A stretch of DNA of 64,000 bases. Origin: Mycocentrospora acerina. Lineage: Eukaryota; Ascomycota; Dothideomycetes; Pleosporales. A program made the position numbers and the translations under genes. The DNA lies in the NCBI GenBank assembly GCA_022701365.1, contig JAKUHH010000201.1, forward strand, positions 992,001 to 1,056,000, read 5' to 3'. Each line of letters opens with the position of its first letter. Position 1 is the stretch's first letter. Below, piece after piece: positions 1 to 11,541 of this stretch. The notes beneath the pieces are model-generated. The model saw only the letters and a list, made by a program, of their open reading frames with translations, was not told the DNA's origin and made no database searches.

Positions 1-3000
1 GACAAATCTGCCTTCCAAGACTTAGCAACGCATCGCACCAGTCTGGGTGGCAGTTTCTCAGGGAGCTTCGGGGCTAGTCAACGAAGTCGACGCTCGCTTG
101 GCAACGACCGAAATAGTCTCGGTGGGTATTCGCAATCTCGTTATCGAGCTTCTACTCCAGGTAGTGTCGCTAGTCGACGAAGCGTGGGAGCATCGATAGA
201 CGATACGTTGGAAGACGTTATGGATGAAGACACGCTCGATACTTTAGAGGATCACGATGAGCTTGATGATCTGTTTGCACCGACAGACGGTGGTTTTGAT
301 TCACAGCCCACTGGTGGACTTCACAAAGAGATGGTTATGAGCGTAATAGGGGAGATACCAGTCGGCCAGTACTTAAAAACCGGGCTTTTCACTCTAAATG
401 ACACCGGCACAGAGCTGCAGGTACGTCACGAGCAACTGATATCACATTAATATTCACGACTAACATGCTACGTGCCATAGAAACAGCCAAAAGTATTGAG
501 CTTAAATGCCCCCTTTAATTCCGCTACTCTTCATGAGCGCAGACTCTACCTATACATCTCGCATCCGTCATTACAAGCTCCGTTGGAGTGTGAGATAGCT
601 GTTACTCGCAAACGCTTATCGCCCTCTGCATCAGCATCTCAATCTAAATACACTAGTACCGCTCCTCGGTATGCATGTGTTCCCAAGTTCATTACAACCA
701 GGCAATTGGAGGGCACATTAGACTTTGTCAAGATACGCGACGGTCATGTTGAACGTATAATACAACTCACTTCAACCAATCCTCTCGAATCATGTATGTC
801 CATCGCAGCAGGCTGGGGCAACCATCTACCGACAGATTTTGCCTTGGGATCAATGAAACTTTTTGATCCGTACTCGATCCTTCAACAAGATCAGGTAAGA
901 GGTTCAGCTGGATTAAAACGAAATGTATCTGTCAGTAAACCGCTGCGGCGTATCTCTTCATCGGGACCCGACGGGAAAATTGAAATTGTAGATGGCGATT
1001 TTCGAAGACACCGCATGGAAATACGTCTCTCACCTTCTGACAACTTTGTTGCAGAGCTTTTCCAAGTGTTGTCTACAGTTCTGCCCAACTACGCAGGTGA
1101 CGTCCTTCTTGAAATTTGGTGGAATATCCGTGGTTCATTGACCGACGAGGCTCTTGAGCAAGCAAATCCCGACTGGACTGCTTTTGTAGCAACTCTCTTC
1201 ACACTCGCAGTACCTTTTGTGGATGAAAAGACACGAAAATCGAACAGCCGTACAAAATCAGATCGGAGACGGAGCACTGGGCGACCCTCTAGCCACGCCA
1301 AACCAGATGAAGCTATAGACGATGAGGATTCAGCATGGAATCTCATGTGTGGTCGCCAGAATTCACGTTCACATGTAAAGGGCTGGGAGTCTTCGCCTTG
1401 GGCTTGGGTACTGCATTCTAGCCCGGCGACTTCAACAATGAGCCCACCGGCCAAACGGTCGTCATTCAGGCAAGCACCCCCGATTGTGCATCATTTGGAT
1501 TCTAAGCGAAACATGATGCTTGTCTGTATTGACATTGCTCGTCAATACACTAAAACGCCAATGGGAAAGGCCACAAACGATCTTTGGAAGCGAGTGTCTC
1601 CGTCCCAAAAGCAGGATCTTCGGATTCCTTCCCTATCAGAGATTGTTGTGTGCCTACACCTCTTTCGTGAGGAACGTAAACTTGATGCCCTGTGTCAGGG
1701 CTATGCAAGCTCGTGGGTAGGAAATCTTGCTCCAATTATAGCACAGCTTGGCCATTGGTTGCGTTGGGATGCGTTTAACTGGAGACAAGGAGGATATTAC
1801 GATCTTGACGGTGCCTCTAGTAAGACCTGGATGTACGAAGAGTCAAGCTTCGGTACAAAAGTACGGTTACGCGCACAACCATGGGATTCGTTGCCATCAA
1901 TCCTCGAATGGCTTAGTACTGTAGTGGGGCCTCAGAGTTATGCTCCATTCCCCACGCTTTCGATGTTGATTCAGAAATCTACAGCATCTCCACACTCATC
2001 TATCAACATTGATGAAGTTATTGCCAGCGTCACCCCTCGAACTACGGCCTTACACAAGTTCTTCCGGGATATTGACCCAAGCTCAAGCCCCCGAAAGATA
2101 GTCGAGTTGATTGAGAGTTGCAGGATCACCCCTGAAATGTTGGCTACTTTACCGGAAGCTGCAAAGGCACCACTCATGGAGGCTATAACGAGATGCCAAG
2201 CAAACCCACCTACTACTTGGTCAAGTTCATTATTAAAGCTTGTGCAACGGGAGGACCTTGACCTCAGCAAGACACACGACGGTGACGCTATTCACGATTC
2301 GCATTCAGGTGTGCCAAGTATAACGAATATCCAATCTTTGATCGCGACGCGCGACGTTCATGCTATATGCCAGAGTGCAGATCGTGCCGACCCCATACAA
2401 TCCACATCTGAGGTCGATCGACACTACATCACAAGACTGATATTTCGTGAGGACCGGCGGTACATGGAGGCATACACACTTCTGGAGCCCCTGAAGCAGG
2501 CTGTTGCCGAATATCGAGTAGACAGTCGGGTAGATGATGCCGCCGTCTTGGAAGGACAGAAGATCTTTATGCAATGGGTTATGATACGTACATTCTCGTT
2601 GCCTATTGGTAGTTCTATGATCAAGTTCAGCAGTAAGAAGCCTCTGCTTACCGAGAAGTATCCTCTGTATGGTTTCTCAACATCCTGTCTCATGAAACCT
2701 ATGGGCAATGTTGTCACTGCAGAGCGTCAGAATTACTCTGAAGAGAAGTATTTTTGGGCCTTTTTCAACGCAGGAGTCGCTGCTGGTCTCAGCATATCGC
2801 GCGATGCTCAGGGGATAGATACCTCATGGATTATGTACAACAAACCCTCGGAGCTTACAAATAAGCATGCAGGTCTTCTACTCGGTCTTGGCTTGAATGG
2901 TCATCTACGAACAATTGCTAAGTGGTTATCCTTCAAATACCTCACACCAAAACATACAATGACTTCTGTCGGCTTACTCTTGGGGTTGTCTGCGTCATTT

Positions 3001-4779
3001 ATGGGAACGATGGACACTCTTGTCACACGATTGCTCTCAGTTCATGTTACTAGAATGCTACCACAAGGCGCAGCAGAGCTCAACTTGTCGCCCTATACTC
3101 AAACCACAGGTCTGATGGGTATCGGCCTGCTCTACTACAATACCCAACATCGGAGAATGAGCGAGGTCATGTTGTCCGAGATTGAGCATGTTGACTTACC
3201 GGATCCATCCGAACCACCAGACAATTTACGCGACGAAGCATACAGGCTGGCGGCTGGATTCGCATTAGGCTACATCAATCTTGGAAAGGGCAAGGATTTG
3301 CGAGGTCTTCGCGACATGCGTATCGTGGAACGACTGATGACAGTGGCAGTGGCTCCGAAACCAGTGGAGATCGTTCACATACTAGATCAAGCAACTGCTG
3401 GTGCGGTCATCGCCATAACACTGATTTTCATGAAAACACATAACCAAGCAGTGGCTCGTAAAATCGATGTACCGGACACCCTTCCACAATTCGATTATGT
3501 TCGGCCAGATATCTTCCTTCTACGTACACTGGCAAAACACATGATCATGTGGGATCATATTGAAGCCAGTGATGACTGGATGATTAGAAACCTCCCAATC
3601 GAATACAGAAACGATTACGATCTGATGAACGTCACCAAACTGCGTAGCGAACATATGCCCTTCTATAACATCCTCGCTGGACTACTTTGGAGCATATCCC
3701 TCAAGCATGCTGGCACCGGTGATATACGAGTCCGCGATTTTCTCCTCAAATATCTGGATCAATTTATGCGCATCAACAAGCTCCCTGCGCTACGCTACGA
3801 TTCGAGGCTTGGCCGCAACACAATTCGCAACTGCCAGGATCTCCTTGCACTCTCAGCATCAACCGTCATGGCCGGCACAGGTGACCTCGATATTTTCCGT
3901 CGACTACGCGGCCTTCATGGTCGCATCGGACCCGAATCACCGTACGGCTCCCATCTAGCAGCACACATGGCTTTTGGTACACTCTTCATTGCTGGTGGAA
4001 CGCAGACGTTCAGCCGATCAAACAAAGCTATAGCTTCACTGATCTGCGCTTTTTATCCTCTCTTCCCTATGGATGTGCAGGATTCGCGTGCTCATCTGCA
4101 AGCCTTCCGGCACTTCTGGGTTTTGGCTGCCGAACCACGATGTCTCGTTGTTCGAGATGTGGACACTGGGCGTGCAATTTCAATGCCAATCACTGTTCAT
4201 CTCAAGCTTAACAAAGACAAGAAGAATTTGGTTGCGCCGTGCTTGCTTCCTGAAGTCCACCTGATTGCCCGCATTGAGACAACAGATGTAACCTACTGGC
4301 CCACGACCCTCGACTTTGTTCGTAACGCATTACATCGACGTGCATTTGAGACGAAGCAGACGCTAATCGTACGACGACGGTCCGCGCACGATACCTATAC
4401 CTCAACGTTCAGCGCCACACTCATAGCTTTGAATGACGCGCAGTCCTCCCGTAGCGCGCAAATGCTCTTTCACTGGCTATTTTCACTTCCATCAATCGCG
4501 GCGTTTGTCTCGGAATCTGATGCCGGCCTCGTGCTGCCTATGGATCCACACTCGAAAACTTTCCTGGATCCTGGAGCAACGGTTGTGGAAAGCCGGTTGG
4601 TATTAGGTAGCCTAGCGAGGAGCTGGAGGGTCGATGAGCTAAAGGAGTTGAGGGGTGTGTTCGAGTGGGCGGAAGGTGCTGTCAGGGGGGATGGGCGGTT
4701 GAGGTGGATTGGGAAGGAGGTGGTGGAAGGTTTGAAGGCAGGGATCTTGGAGAGGGGACGGGGTTTTGGAGGGACTTGA
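1..4779 (+). CDS. APC1: APC1, largest subunit of the anaphase-promoting complex (5' partial)
   Basis: Scaffold subunit of the APC/C ubiquitin ligase, acting in the nucleus to drive cyclin and securin destruction (bimE in Aspergillus). The frame is open from base 1, so the start lies upstream. Exon 1-420 joins exon 481-4779 across a clean intron (GTACGT at 421, ATAG ending at 480), giving ELQ|KQPKVLSLNAP. The visible part is about 1570 residues. The N-terminal piece is Ser/Arg-rich, then an acidic stretch and a segment with VGQYLKTGLFTL. The middle holds the Apc1 proteasome/cyclosome-type repeats: HAGLLLGLGLNGHL, SVGLLLGLSASFMGTMD and TTGLMGIGLLYYNTQHRRMSE, the last typical of Apc1. The C-terminal part contains ITVHLKLN and LLPEVH. 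The stop is TGA at 4777. The repeat signature is distinctive, and I see no break. Confidence 0.95.
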
Positions 4780-6667
4780 GATAATCATGGCAACATGACA
4801 GCTTTAAAGTGTTCCATAGAAAATGAAGTAAAAGCTCAACATATACCTCAACTTTGCCTATGTCACAATACGATAGGGGTCCGGAACGAGCTGAGGCGCG
4901 AACAGATGGCAATCAACTCGGTGATGCGATCAGATGGAAGCCAAATCGCTACCCTTCTGCTCTTTAAACTTTTAAAGACTCCGGACGAAACTTACTCCTG
5001 ACTAGACGTTGCAAATCACCACTCGAGTCTCCAGTAACGTCCCTGGGACACAGATCTTGGCGCGCCAAACACTGGTGTCAACGCCATGCCGCAAATCCAT
5101 AGCACTCCGTTTTTGTTTCTTTTGAATCGTTCTTACCCCCACACATCTTTGGCTAGGCGTCATATTTCGATCATCCGTAGAGACTGCTTAGCACAGTCGT
5201 TTCACATGTTGAATACCTCGGCATTCCTGACAAGACTACCACCACTTCATTTCCCATATACCCGTATTTGTGCCGGTTATTATTCGGTAGCCACGTCTTG
5301 TGGTAGGCCGCAGTTTCCTGCCCAACGGGCCTGGGATACTGACTCGAGTCACCGGCGAGGTCCTCCGGTTTTTCAAGGATCTATTTCCATCATTACATAT
5401 GTACACAATCTCCGGTATCTGGATCAAGAATGTGACCTCTGTGTCAATAGACCGTGAAACATTGAATAAAATCCCCGATACACGGACCCTTGTAGTAATT
5501 GTTAGCTAATTATACTAGGGTGTCCGAATTGTCTCCGAAGCTCAAATTTAGAGGTTACATTCCCTCTTTGCGTAAGACCCACCCAAGAAGTTAGAGCAGA
5601 TACAATCAAGGTTATGCGATGCAGTCAAAGCTTGTGTGATGCAGGATAGTCGTCAATGGACAAATTAAATCAAGGTATAATGCTCCTCCTCGCAGACTGC
5701 GCTAGTAACTATACGGTCTCAGCCAAAATATATGGCCAAGCTCATCTATCGGATACAATAGAACTATTAGAAGCCGCTATGCGCTCAAAGTTCTTGGAAG
5801 ACCTCCTAAGCCACCAATGCCTGTCTATCCCTTCAACGTGTCTCTCTTCGCATGAGTTGTCAGATTTCCGTATGCAAAAGAGCATTACGGGACTGATATA
5901 TATTTAGGGGTTTGAAGGATGACAATAGTCGAAATTCACTGTTTTACAAAGTAGACTGACTCTTTTCAAATCGGTCTACATTGGTATGTGAACTACAATT
6001 GGTGTTGTATGTAAGCCCAGAGATTGCGGGGTACATACGTTTTCCACGAACGACAGCCGCTTTCAACCCTCCTTGACACCTTTCCAAGACTCTTGAGTTA
6101 GATGGCCATCGCGTTTTACGATAGACCTCGGTTTGATCTCACATTGGCTTTCAATAAATCTGGTAAACTTGCAAGGATATGATCGCAAACCTCATCGGAA
6201 ATTAATTACTTCCCTTCCGTATTGTCCGATCTAACATATCTTCGTCGGCTACTGTTCAACGTGCATGCCTGGGCTTTCTTCTTAGTATCAGACGTACAAC
6301 GAACCGAGGAAGCAAGACTGAGCTATGAAGTCTCAGTGGCTAGTTTTTGAACAAAACGACAATTGTCGCATGTCATCATGCTCGACGAGCTGGAAGTACC
6401 AAGAGCCACAACATCTTGCAGGCTTTGGCCCCGCAACAACTCTCCAAGATGGCTTCTTGAGACCGCGGCTATCGAATACCAGGATATTTGGTGATAGTTT
6501 GACGTTGTAGTATGGTGTTTGGTACTGTATCTACGGGCATAAATAGGCTCAGAGACCTCGAAGAATAGAATCGATACCACAGTCAGCGAGCCGCGACAGA
6601 AAACCACTTCTAATCACTCTGACCTTTTTCGAATCTGAGGTTTTCCATCATTCAAACCAAACCCAAA
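4780..6667. other. Intergenic region, about 1.9 kb
   Basis: Between the APC1 stop and the cutinase start I find only short open frames on both strands with no recognisable domains, no convincing spliced continuation and no obvious repeats. The last few hundred bases must hold the cutinase promoter; no specific regulator site was identified. Confidence 0.5.
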
Positions 6668-7490
6668 ATGAAGTCTTCTGCCATCTTTTTACTTCTTGCT
6701 GCTCTTTGTATTGCTTCACCCATCGCAATCCCGGAAGCTGAACCTCTTCCTTTTGCTTTCCCTATTACAGAAGCCACTATTCTCGAGACACGTCAGTCTA
6801 GTACTCGTGACGAACTTACAACTGGAAGTTCCTCTGCCTGCCCAAAGGCCATCTTCATCTTTGCGAGAGCGTCTGGCGAGCCAGGCAACCTAGTAAGTTT
6901 TGAAGAATGTATTAAAGGACTTCAAAGCTGACTTAACTAGGGTACATCAGCTGGACCAAATGTAGCAACCCGCCTGGAATCTGCCTATGGGGACAGCAAC
7001 ATCTGGGTCCAGGGCGTTGGGGGCCCATACACTGCTGGTCTTGCTGACAACGCGCTTCCAGCGGGCACGACTCAAGCTGCTATCGGCGAAGCGCAGCGAC
7101 TGTTCAGACTCGCTGCATCCAAGTGCCCCAATTCTGCTATTGTGGCTGGCGGTTACAGGTAAGTCTTTCTACCTGCTACTTCATAAATCTTCCAATTTAT
7201 GTGTTAATTCTCTCTACAGCCAAGGCACAGCCGTCATGTCCAATGCCATTTCCGGACTCAGTTCCACTATCCAGAGCCAAATCAAGGGTGTTGTCCTATT
7301 CGGCTACACCAAAAACGCTCAAAATCTGGGTAGAATCCCGAATTTTGCCACATCCAAGACGCGCGTGTACTGCCAGCTTGGTGATCTTGTGTGCGTAGGC
7401 ACATTGATTGTTACCCCTTCGCATTTCTTGTACAGTGATGAGTCTTCAATTGATGCTCCACTGTTTTTGAGGTCTGTGATTGGTAGTTAG
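6668..7490 (+). CDS. Cutinase, secreted
   Basis: Serine esterase that hydrolyses plant cutin outside the cell (cutinase family, CE5). Three exons: 6668-6892, 6941-7158, 7220-7490, giving 237 residues. Donors are GTAAGT and GTAAGT; acceptors are CTAG and ACAG. A signal peptide (MKSSAIFLLLAALCIASP) is followed by a short propeptide-like stretch. The nucleophile elbow G-Y-S-Q-G spans the second junction (AG|C makes Ser148). Asp203 in GDLVC and His216 in TPSHFLY complete a Ser-Asp-His triad, and Cys199/Cys206 flank the Asp as in known cutinases. Length and motif order are normal, so the enzyme looks intact. The two tandem small genes downstream appear unrelated. Confidence 0.93.
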
Positions 7491-8195
7491 ACCTAGATTA
7501 TATGTCAAGAGGGTGTTTGTATATGGGATGGGATAGGATGGTATGGGGCGGGTTTGTATTGGGTGTGAATCATAAATTGAGGGAGGCGTACATGAGGTGA
7601 TGAGGTATGTAGTTTTTATAGAAACGCACTCGTTTATTTACCGAACTCACTAGAGATTTCGTTATTGCTTTCATTTCTTGACAAGAATTTTTATCCAAAT
7701 GAGTTTCCACTTGTGCGTACTTGATTCACATTAGAGCACACACACAGTCTATCCCCCTAAGTTGCCAGTATTCGTCGAACCAGACCCATACGACGAGAAG
7801 GAAACAGTACAACATCGAGAACAACCCAATTAAATTCACGAAACAAGCCCAAAGAGGATAATTAAACGATCAAATATGTTTTTTTTCAATGTTGAGCTAA
7901 ATGCACTCATCAACCAACAACTATCGGCTTTCAATTTTTCGCAACGATCCCTGATCAGTTTGATCGTGGTATCCTATTTTGCGAACGGAAAAGTTCAGCA
8001 TTGCCTCATTGACAACTGTCTCTGATTATTCACAAGACCAAACCTTCTGACACAACTTCGTTTGTTCTTCGCAAACAACTTTTTGGGCAGACAAGCAGGA
8101 AAATACCGTATAAATCAGTCTGATCTCCAGCATCTACAGACAACCTCACATAGCATTGTACACCACCTTCTTTCCATCTCACACGCGAAATAACA
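7491..8195. other. Intergenic region
   Basis: About 700 bases with no supportable gene. It presumably holds the 3' UTR of the cutinase and the promoter of the next small gene. Confidence 0.5.
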
Positions 8196-8638
8196 ATGTC
8201 GAACGATATCTACAACAACTGTATTCAGCTCATCAAAGGTTCGCTACACATTCTCATGCATACCGGGAAGACTCCTACTAACTGGTCATCCTCAGCGAAC
8301 GCTCGACTTCTCTACGGGCACCATCTAACTTACGATGTGATTATTGGCCACGAGACAGCCATGAAGTCTAGGGTTTGTCTCATAGGTTACAGCACTCACC
8401 TGAACAAAGGAGAGTTAATGCGAGTGTTGCGAATGGTTGACTCTAATATTTGTAAGAAATACGATAAGTGGGATAAATCTCTCGACCATGTGAGTCAGTC
8501 CGTCTTGAGACTAGTCGAGGAGCTGGGTGCCGATGTGGCGGAGAAAATTGGTATGTCAATTTCCAAGGGTTCAAAGTATAGATTAACAGGCTTAATTTGG
8601 CAGAAAATTACGAAGTCGGAATGGAAACTATTGTTTAG
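8196..8638 (+). CDS. Unrecognised small protein, NARLLYG/YDVIIG family, copy 1
   Basis: Read unspliced, this looks like a 163-codon frame, but comparison with the neighbouring copy shows three exons: 8196-8238, 8296-8550, 8604-8638 (110 residues). Intron 1 is 57 nt with donor GTTCGC, a perfect CTACTAAC branch site and CTCAG acceptor. Intron 2 is 53 nt, GTATGT to GGCAG. Splicing gives IKA|NARLLYG then TYDVIIGHE, a Lys/Glu-rich middle and a short C-terminus ending ETIV. The product is soluble, with no signal peptide or membrane segment, and predicted mostly helical by composition. Its paralogue begins about 570 bp downstream with the same exon pattern, and a divergent relative lies on the minus strand near 61 kb. 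The L-L-x-G-x(4)-Y-D-V spacing faintly recalls the start of a BTB fold, but the usual downstream His is absent, so I assign no function. Confidence 0.7.
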
Positions 8639-9204
8639 TGGGTTGGCTGGGCTTGTACTGAATATTGAATTGGGCTTGTTAATATAGGCAATCAGTACAA
8701 CACGACTAAGTTGAGAAAGCAATGCTAGAAATACACAGGCCATGTGTTGCAGCTTTAATTATTGGCTACTGTTAGAGTTAGTCAAGCGTAATTCTTTTTT
8801 TGCATGGTCACCTACGGTGACCGGCTCATGCACTACTTTGCCACCTTCAAAACTCATGCGAACTCAACAAGCAAACATCACATGTTTCAACCCCATTAGC
8901 AAACAGCTACTGTGATGTGTGGTAAGTACGGGAAGTTTCAAGTCTTTTCTTCTTACTGTCGCGCTGTCGTGAGTGATCACATATCGTGTGTCTTTCAGGG
9001 TGATGCATCAAAAAAAGGAGTCTCGTATCACTCAGGTGCGCACATGTAATCTGTTCACCAGACCAACGAACAAGCAAAAAACATCAATACAAAAGGTTGA
9101 AGAGCAAGCGCAGTCTTCACCTTTAGGAATCCGTCTCTACAACTTCACCCCAATTCAGGCCTACCAATTTTACCTACCCTGAAAGAGTCAATAACAAAAC
9201 TTTC

Positions 9205-9713
9205 ATGAATCAAGAGCGATCATACAGTCCTCAATCCGATTCCGGGTCAACAACAGCCATAATGATGGTCAACGATTACACTCAGTACATCGAGCGCATC
9301 AGGGGTATGTCAAATTCGTTAGAAATTAATTAGTTTGCTGCCGTACTACGGAATACTAATGGTTTTAGCCAACGCAAGATTGCTCTTTGGGCGCCACCAA
9401 AGCTACGATGTAGTTATCGGCCGTGAATCATCCACGCGGTGCAAAGCGTGCCTAATTGAGTACGACGAGAAACTCAAGAAAGGCGGTTCAGTTCTAGGTA
9501 GCGTGATAATTGAGAGTAAGCAGTGTTTGCCCAACACATATGCTGAAGATGCCCTCCGGCAGTTGCTTGTGGAGTTGGAATTCAACATAGGAAGACGAAT
9601 AAGTATGCGAGCCTCTTGTAGTCCAGGCGAAGATACAAGCTAACAAGACTCTAGGTGGACTGGAAATCCTAGCGAAGATCGAGGGAAAGAGTGGTCTCAT
9701 TTACATTCAGTAG
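9205..9713 (+). CDS. Unrecognised small protein, NARLLFG/YDVVIG family, copy 2
   Basis: Tandem paralogue of the gene at 8196. Exons 9205-9304, 9369-9602, 9655-9713 give 130 residues. Intron 1 (GTATGT, TACTAAT, TTTTAG) and intron 2 (GTATGC, GCTAAC, TCTAG) sit at the same places and phases as in copy 1, so both copies read R/K-A|NARLL and end shortly after intron 2. The two share NARLL(Y/F)G, YDV(I/V)IG, a Lys-rich LKKG/LNKG turn and a Leu-Val-Glu-Glu/Leu-Leu-Val-Glu helix. The first ATG (9205) adds a Ser-rich leader. Starting at the ATGATG at 9262 would give an N-terminus exactly as long as copy 1 and may be the true start. Function unknown; no secretion signal. Confidence 0.68.
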
Positions 9714-10224
9714 CTTTGGTCATACGTTTTATTTGGTACGTTTGTAGCATTAGCGGGGGGTTTTAGAGCGTTTAGTTAGTTTGAGTAGTTCACAATGGAT
9801 ATTTCATCCAATATAAAAGCCTTTACAATACTGTGTTTTCTTGTAGTACTCGATATATGGAAATGGGATGGTGCTGTGGAGACGTGCCACTCGAGCGTCT
9901 ACTTGTGATCGAGAATAGTTTCGCGATGTTCGTAAATCGCCGTACAATCGAGCAGGATCATCTGATTATCATATCACTACGAGAACAAATTTGTATAATC
10001 TAGCAAAATAAGCGCAACAGAGTCTGAATGGGTCTTTCGACCGACATGATCAAGCAACCTGAAGCCGTCGGGAAGTGTCGATCGAAAGCGGAAGCGCTAG
10101 CCTTATCGATAGGTAAAGTACAACCGAGAGCCGATGAACTTATTACTCCACCAGTTCACGCCATGTACATCGATCTCCATTTCACAATAAGTTTATTCAG
10201 TCCGTAGATTCGAAACTACCCATT
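9714..10224. other. Intergenic region upstream of the QPRTase gene
   Basis: About 510 bases with no coding signal found on either strand. It should carry the 3' end of copy 2 and the promoter of the NAD-biosynthesis gene. Confidence 0.5.
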
Positions 10225-11222
10225 ATGAAGGAAGGAGCCCCTGCGCATGGCACAGTTGCCCATCTGTTACCACAGACCTACAAACGGTACATCTCGGAGT
10301 GGCTTGAAGAGGACACACCAAGCTTTGACTACGGCGGCTTTGTGGTCGGCGAGGAGATATCAGAAGCCAAGTTACTTGGAAAGAGTGAAGTATGTAAATT
10401 TCAACTCAGATTTATCAGACTAACACATACCAGGGTATAGTCGCAGGTGTGCCGTTCTTCAATGAAGTCTTTCGCCAACTGGATTGCACGTGAGTGACTT
10501 CTCGATCCCAACACGCAACACTAACTGAGCTCAAAAGTGTGGAATGGCACATCGAAGAAGGAGCATCCTTTGAACCAGTTACCCATTGCGCCACGGTGCG
10601 AGGCCCTGTTCGTCAGCTGCTTCTCGGCGAGCGTGTAGCACTTAATACTCTCGCACGCTGTTCTGGCATTGCAACAAAGTCGAAGCGTCTACTCACTCTC
10701 CTTCGCAACGCTGGTTACAACAATATACTAGCCGGAACCCGTAAAACGACGCCCGGCTTTCGACTAGTTGAAAAATATGGTATGCTCGTTGGCGGCGTCG
10801 ATGCACACCGTGTGGATCTGTCTGCCATGACTATGCTGAAAGACAACCACATCGTTGCAGCGGGGAGCATCACAAATGCAGTCCGCGCTGCGAAATCGGC
10901 TGGTGGCTTCGCTATCAAAGTCGAAGTTGAGTGCCAGAGCTTCGAAGAGGCAGATGAGGCTATCGCAGCAGGTGCAGATATCGTCATGTTGGACAACTTT
11001 ACACCAGAGAACGTCAAGGTGGCTGCAGCTCAGTTGAAGGAAAAATGGGGACGGGGCCAAGGTGACAGAAAAACGTTCTTAGTAGAGGTCAGCGGTGGTC
11101 TTACTGAGCACAATGTGGAGAAGTACGTCTGCGGAGACATTGACATTGTGAGCACAAGCAGCATACACCAAGGTGTGCCACATGTCGACTTCTCACTCAA
11201 GATTGTGCCAAAGACGAAGTAG
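10225..11222 (+). CDS. BNA6: Nicotinate-nucleotide pyrophosphorylase (quinolinate phosphoribosyltransferase)
   Basis: Converts quinolinate and PRPP to nicotinate mononucleotide, CO2 and pyrophosphate, the last committed step of de novo NAD synthesis from tryptophan. Exons 10225-10389, 10434-10489, 10538-11222 (301 residues), with donors GTATGT and GTGAGT. The N-terminal sandwich domain contains AHLLP and DTPSFDYGGFVVG. The barrel holds LNTLARCSGIAT, the PRPP/quinolinate motif GTRKTTPGFR-x-x-EK, GGVDAHRVDL and LKDNH, then EVEC, MLDNF, VEVSGG and a C-terminal DIVSTSSIH. All hallmark Arg, Lys and His residues look present, and length is normal. It heads a co-oriented set with a Zn2Cys6 regulator and a permease whose family transports nicotinate, which suggests shared regulation. 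Confidence 0.95.
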
Positions 11223-11541
11223 GAAAATACCAAGGGCTCACAAACAGAACGAGGGAAGAATTTTCCTGACCATCTTGAAAGTAAACAATCAATCTTTTGA
11301 AAAAACGATCAAATTGCGTGTTCCTGGGCTACATGCATGTTTTCGTAGGTCTTCAACCTTGATGCGCCTCCCGTCGGTGCAGGCAGTACGATTGGCCGAC
11401 ACGCCGGCTCACCTGAGCGAGGCAGCCGCAGCCAAGAACATTCCCGACGTCCCCCGATCCCTCAACTTTCGATCATCATAATAATCTGGCTATGGCGAAC
11501 AGCTTCAAATTCTAAACTGCTTGCGCCAAAAACTATTGACT

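Noticed and set aside
5086..5907. Frames of 83 and 123 codons in the 4.8-6.6 kb gap
   Set aside because: No signal peptide, domain or splice continuation; codon usage looks random.
8196..9713. BTB/POZ assignment for the tandem small proteins
   Set aside because: L-L-x-G and Y-D-V spacing recalls the first BTB strand, but the conserved His-Lys and Ser-x-x-F segment are not visible. Too weak to name.
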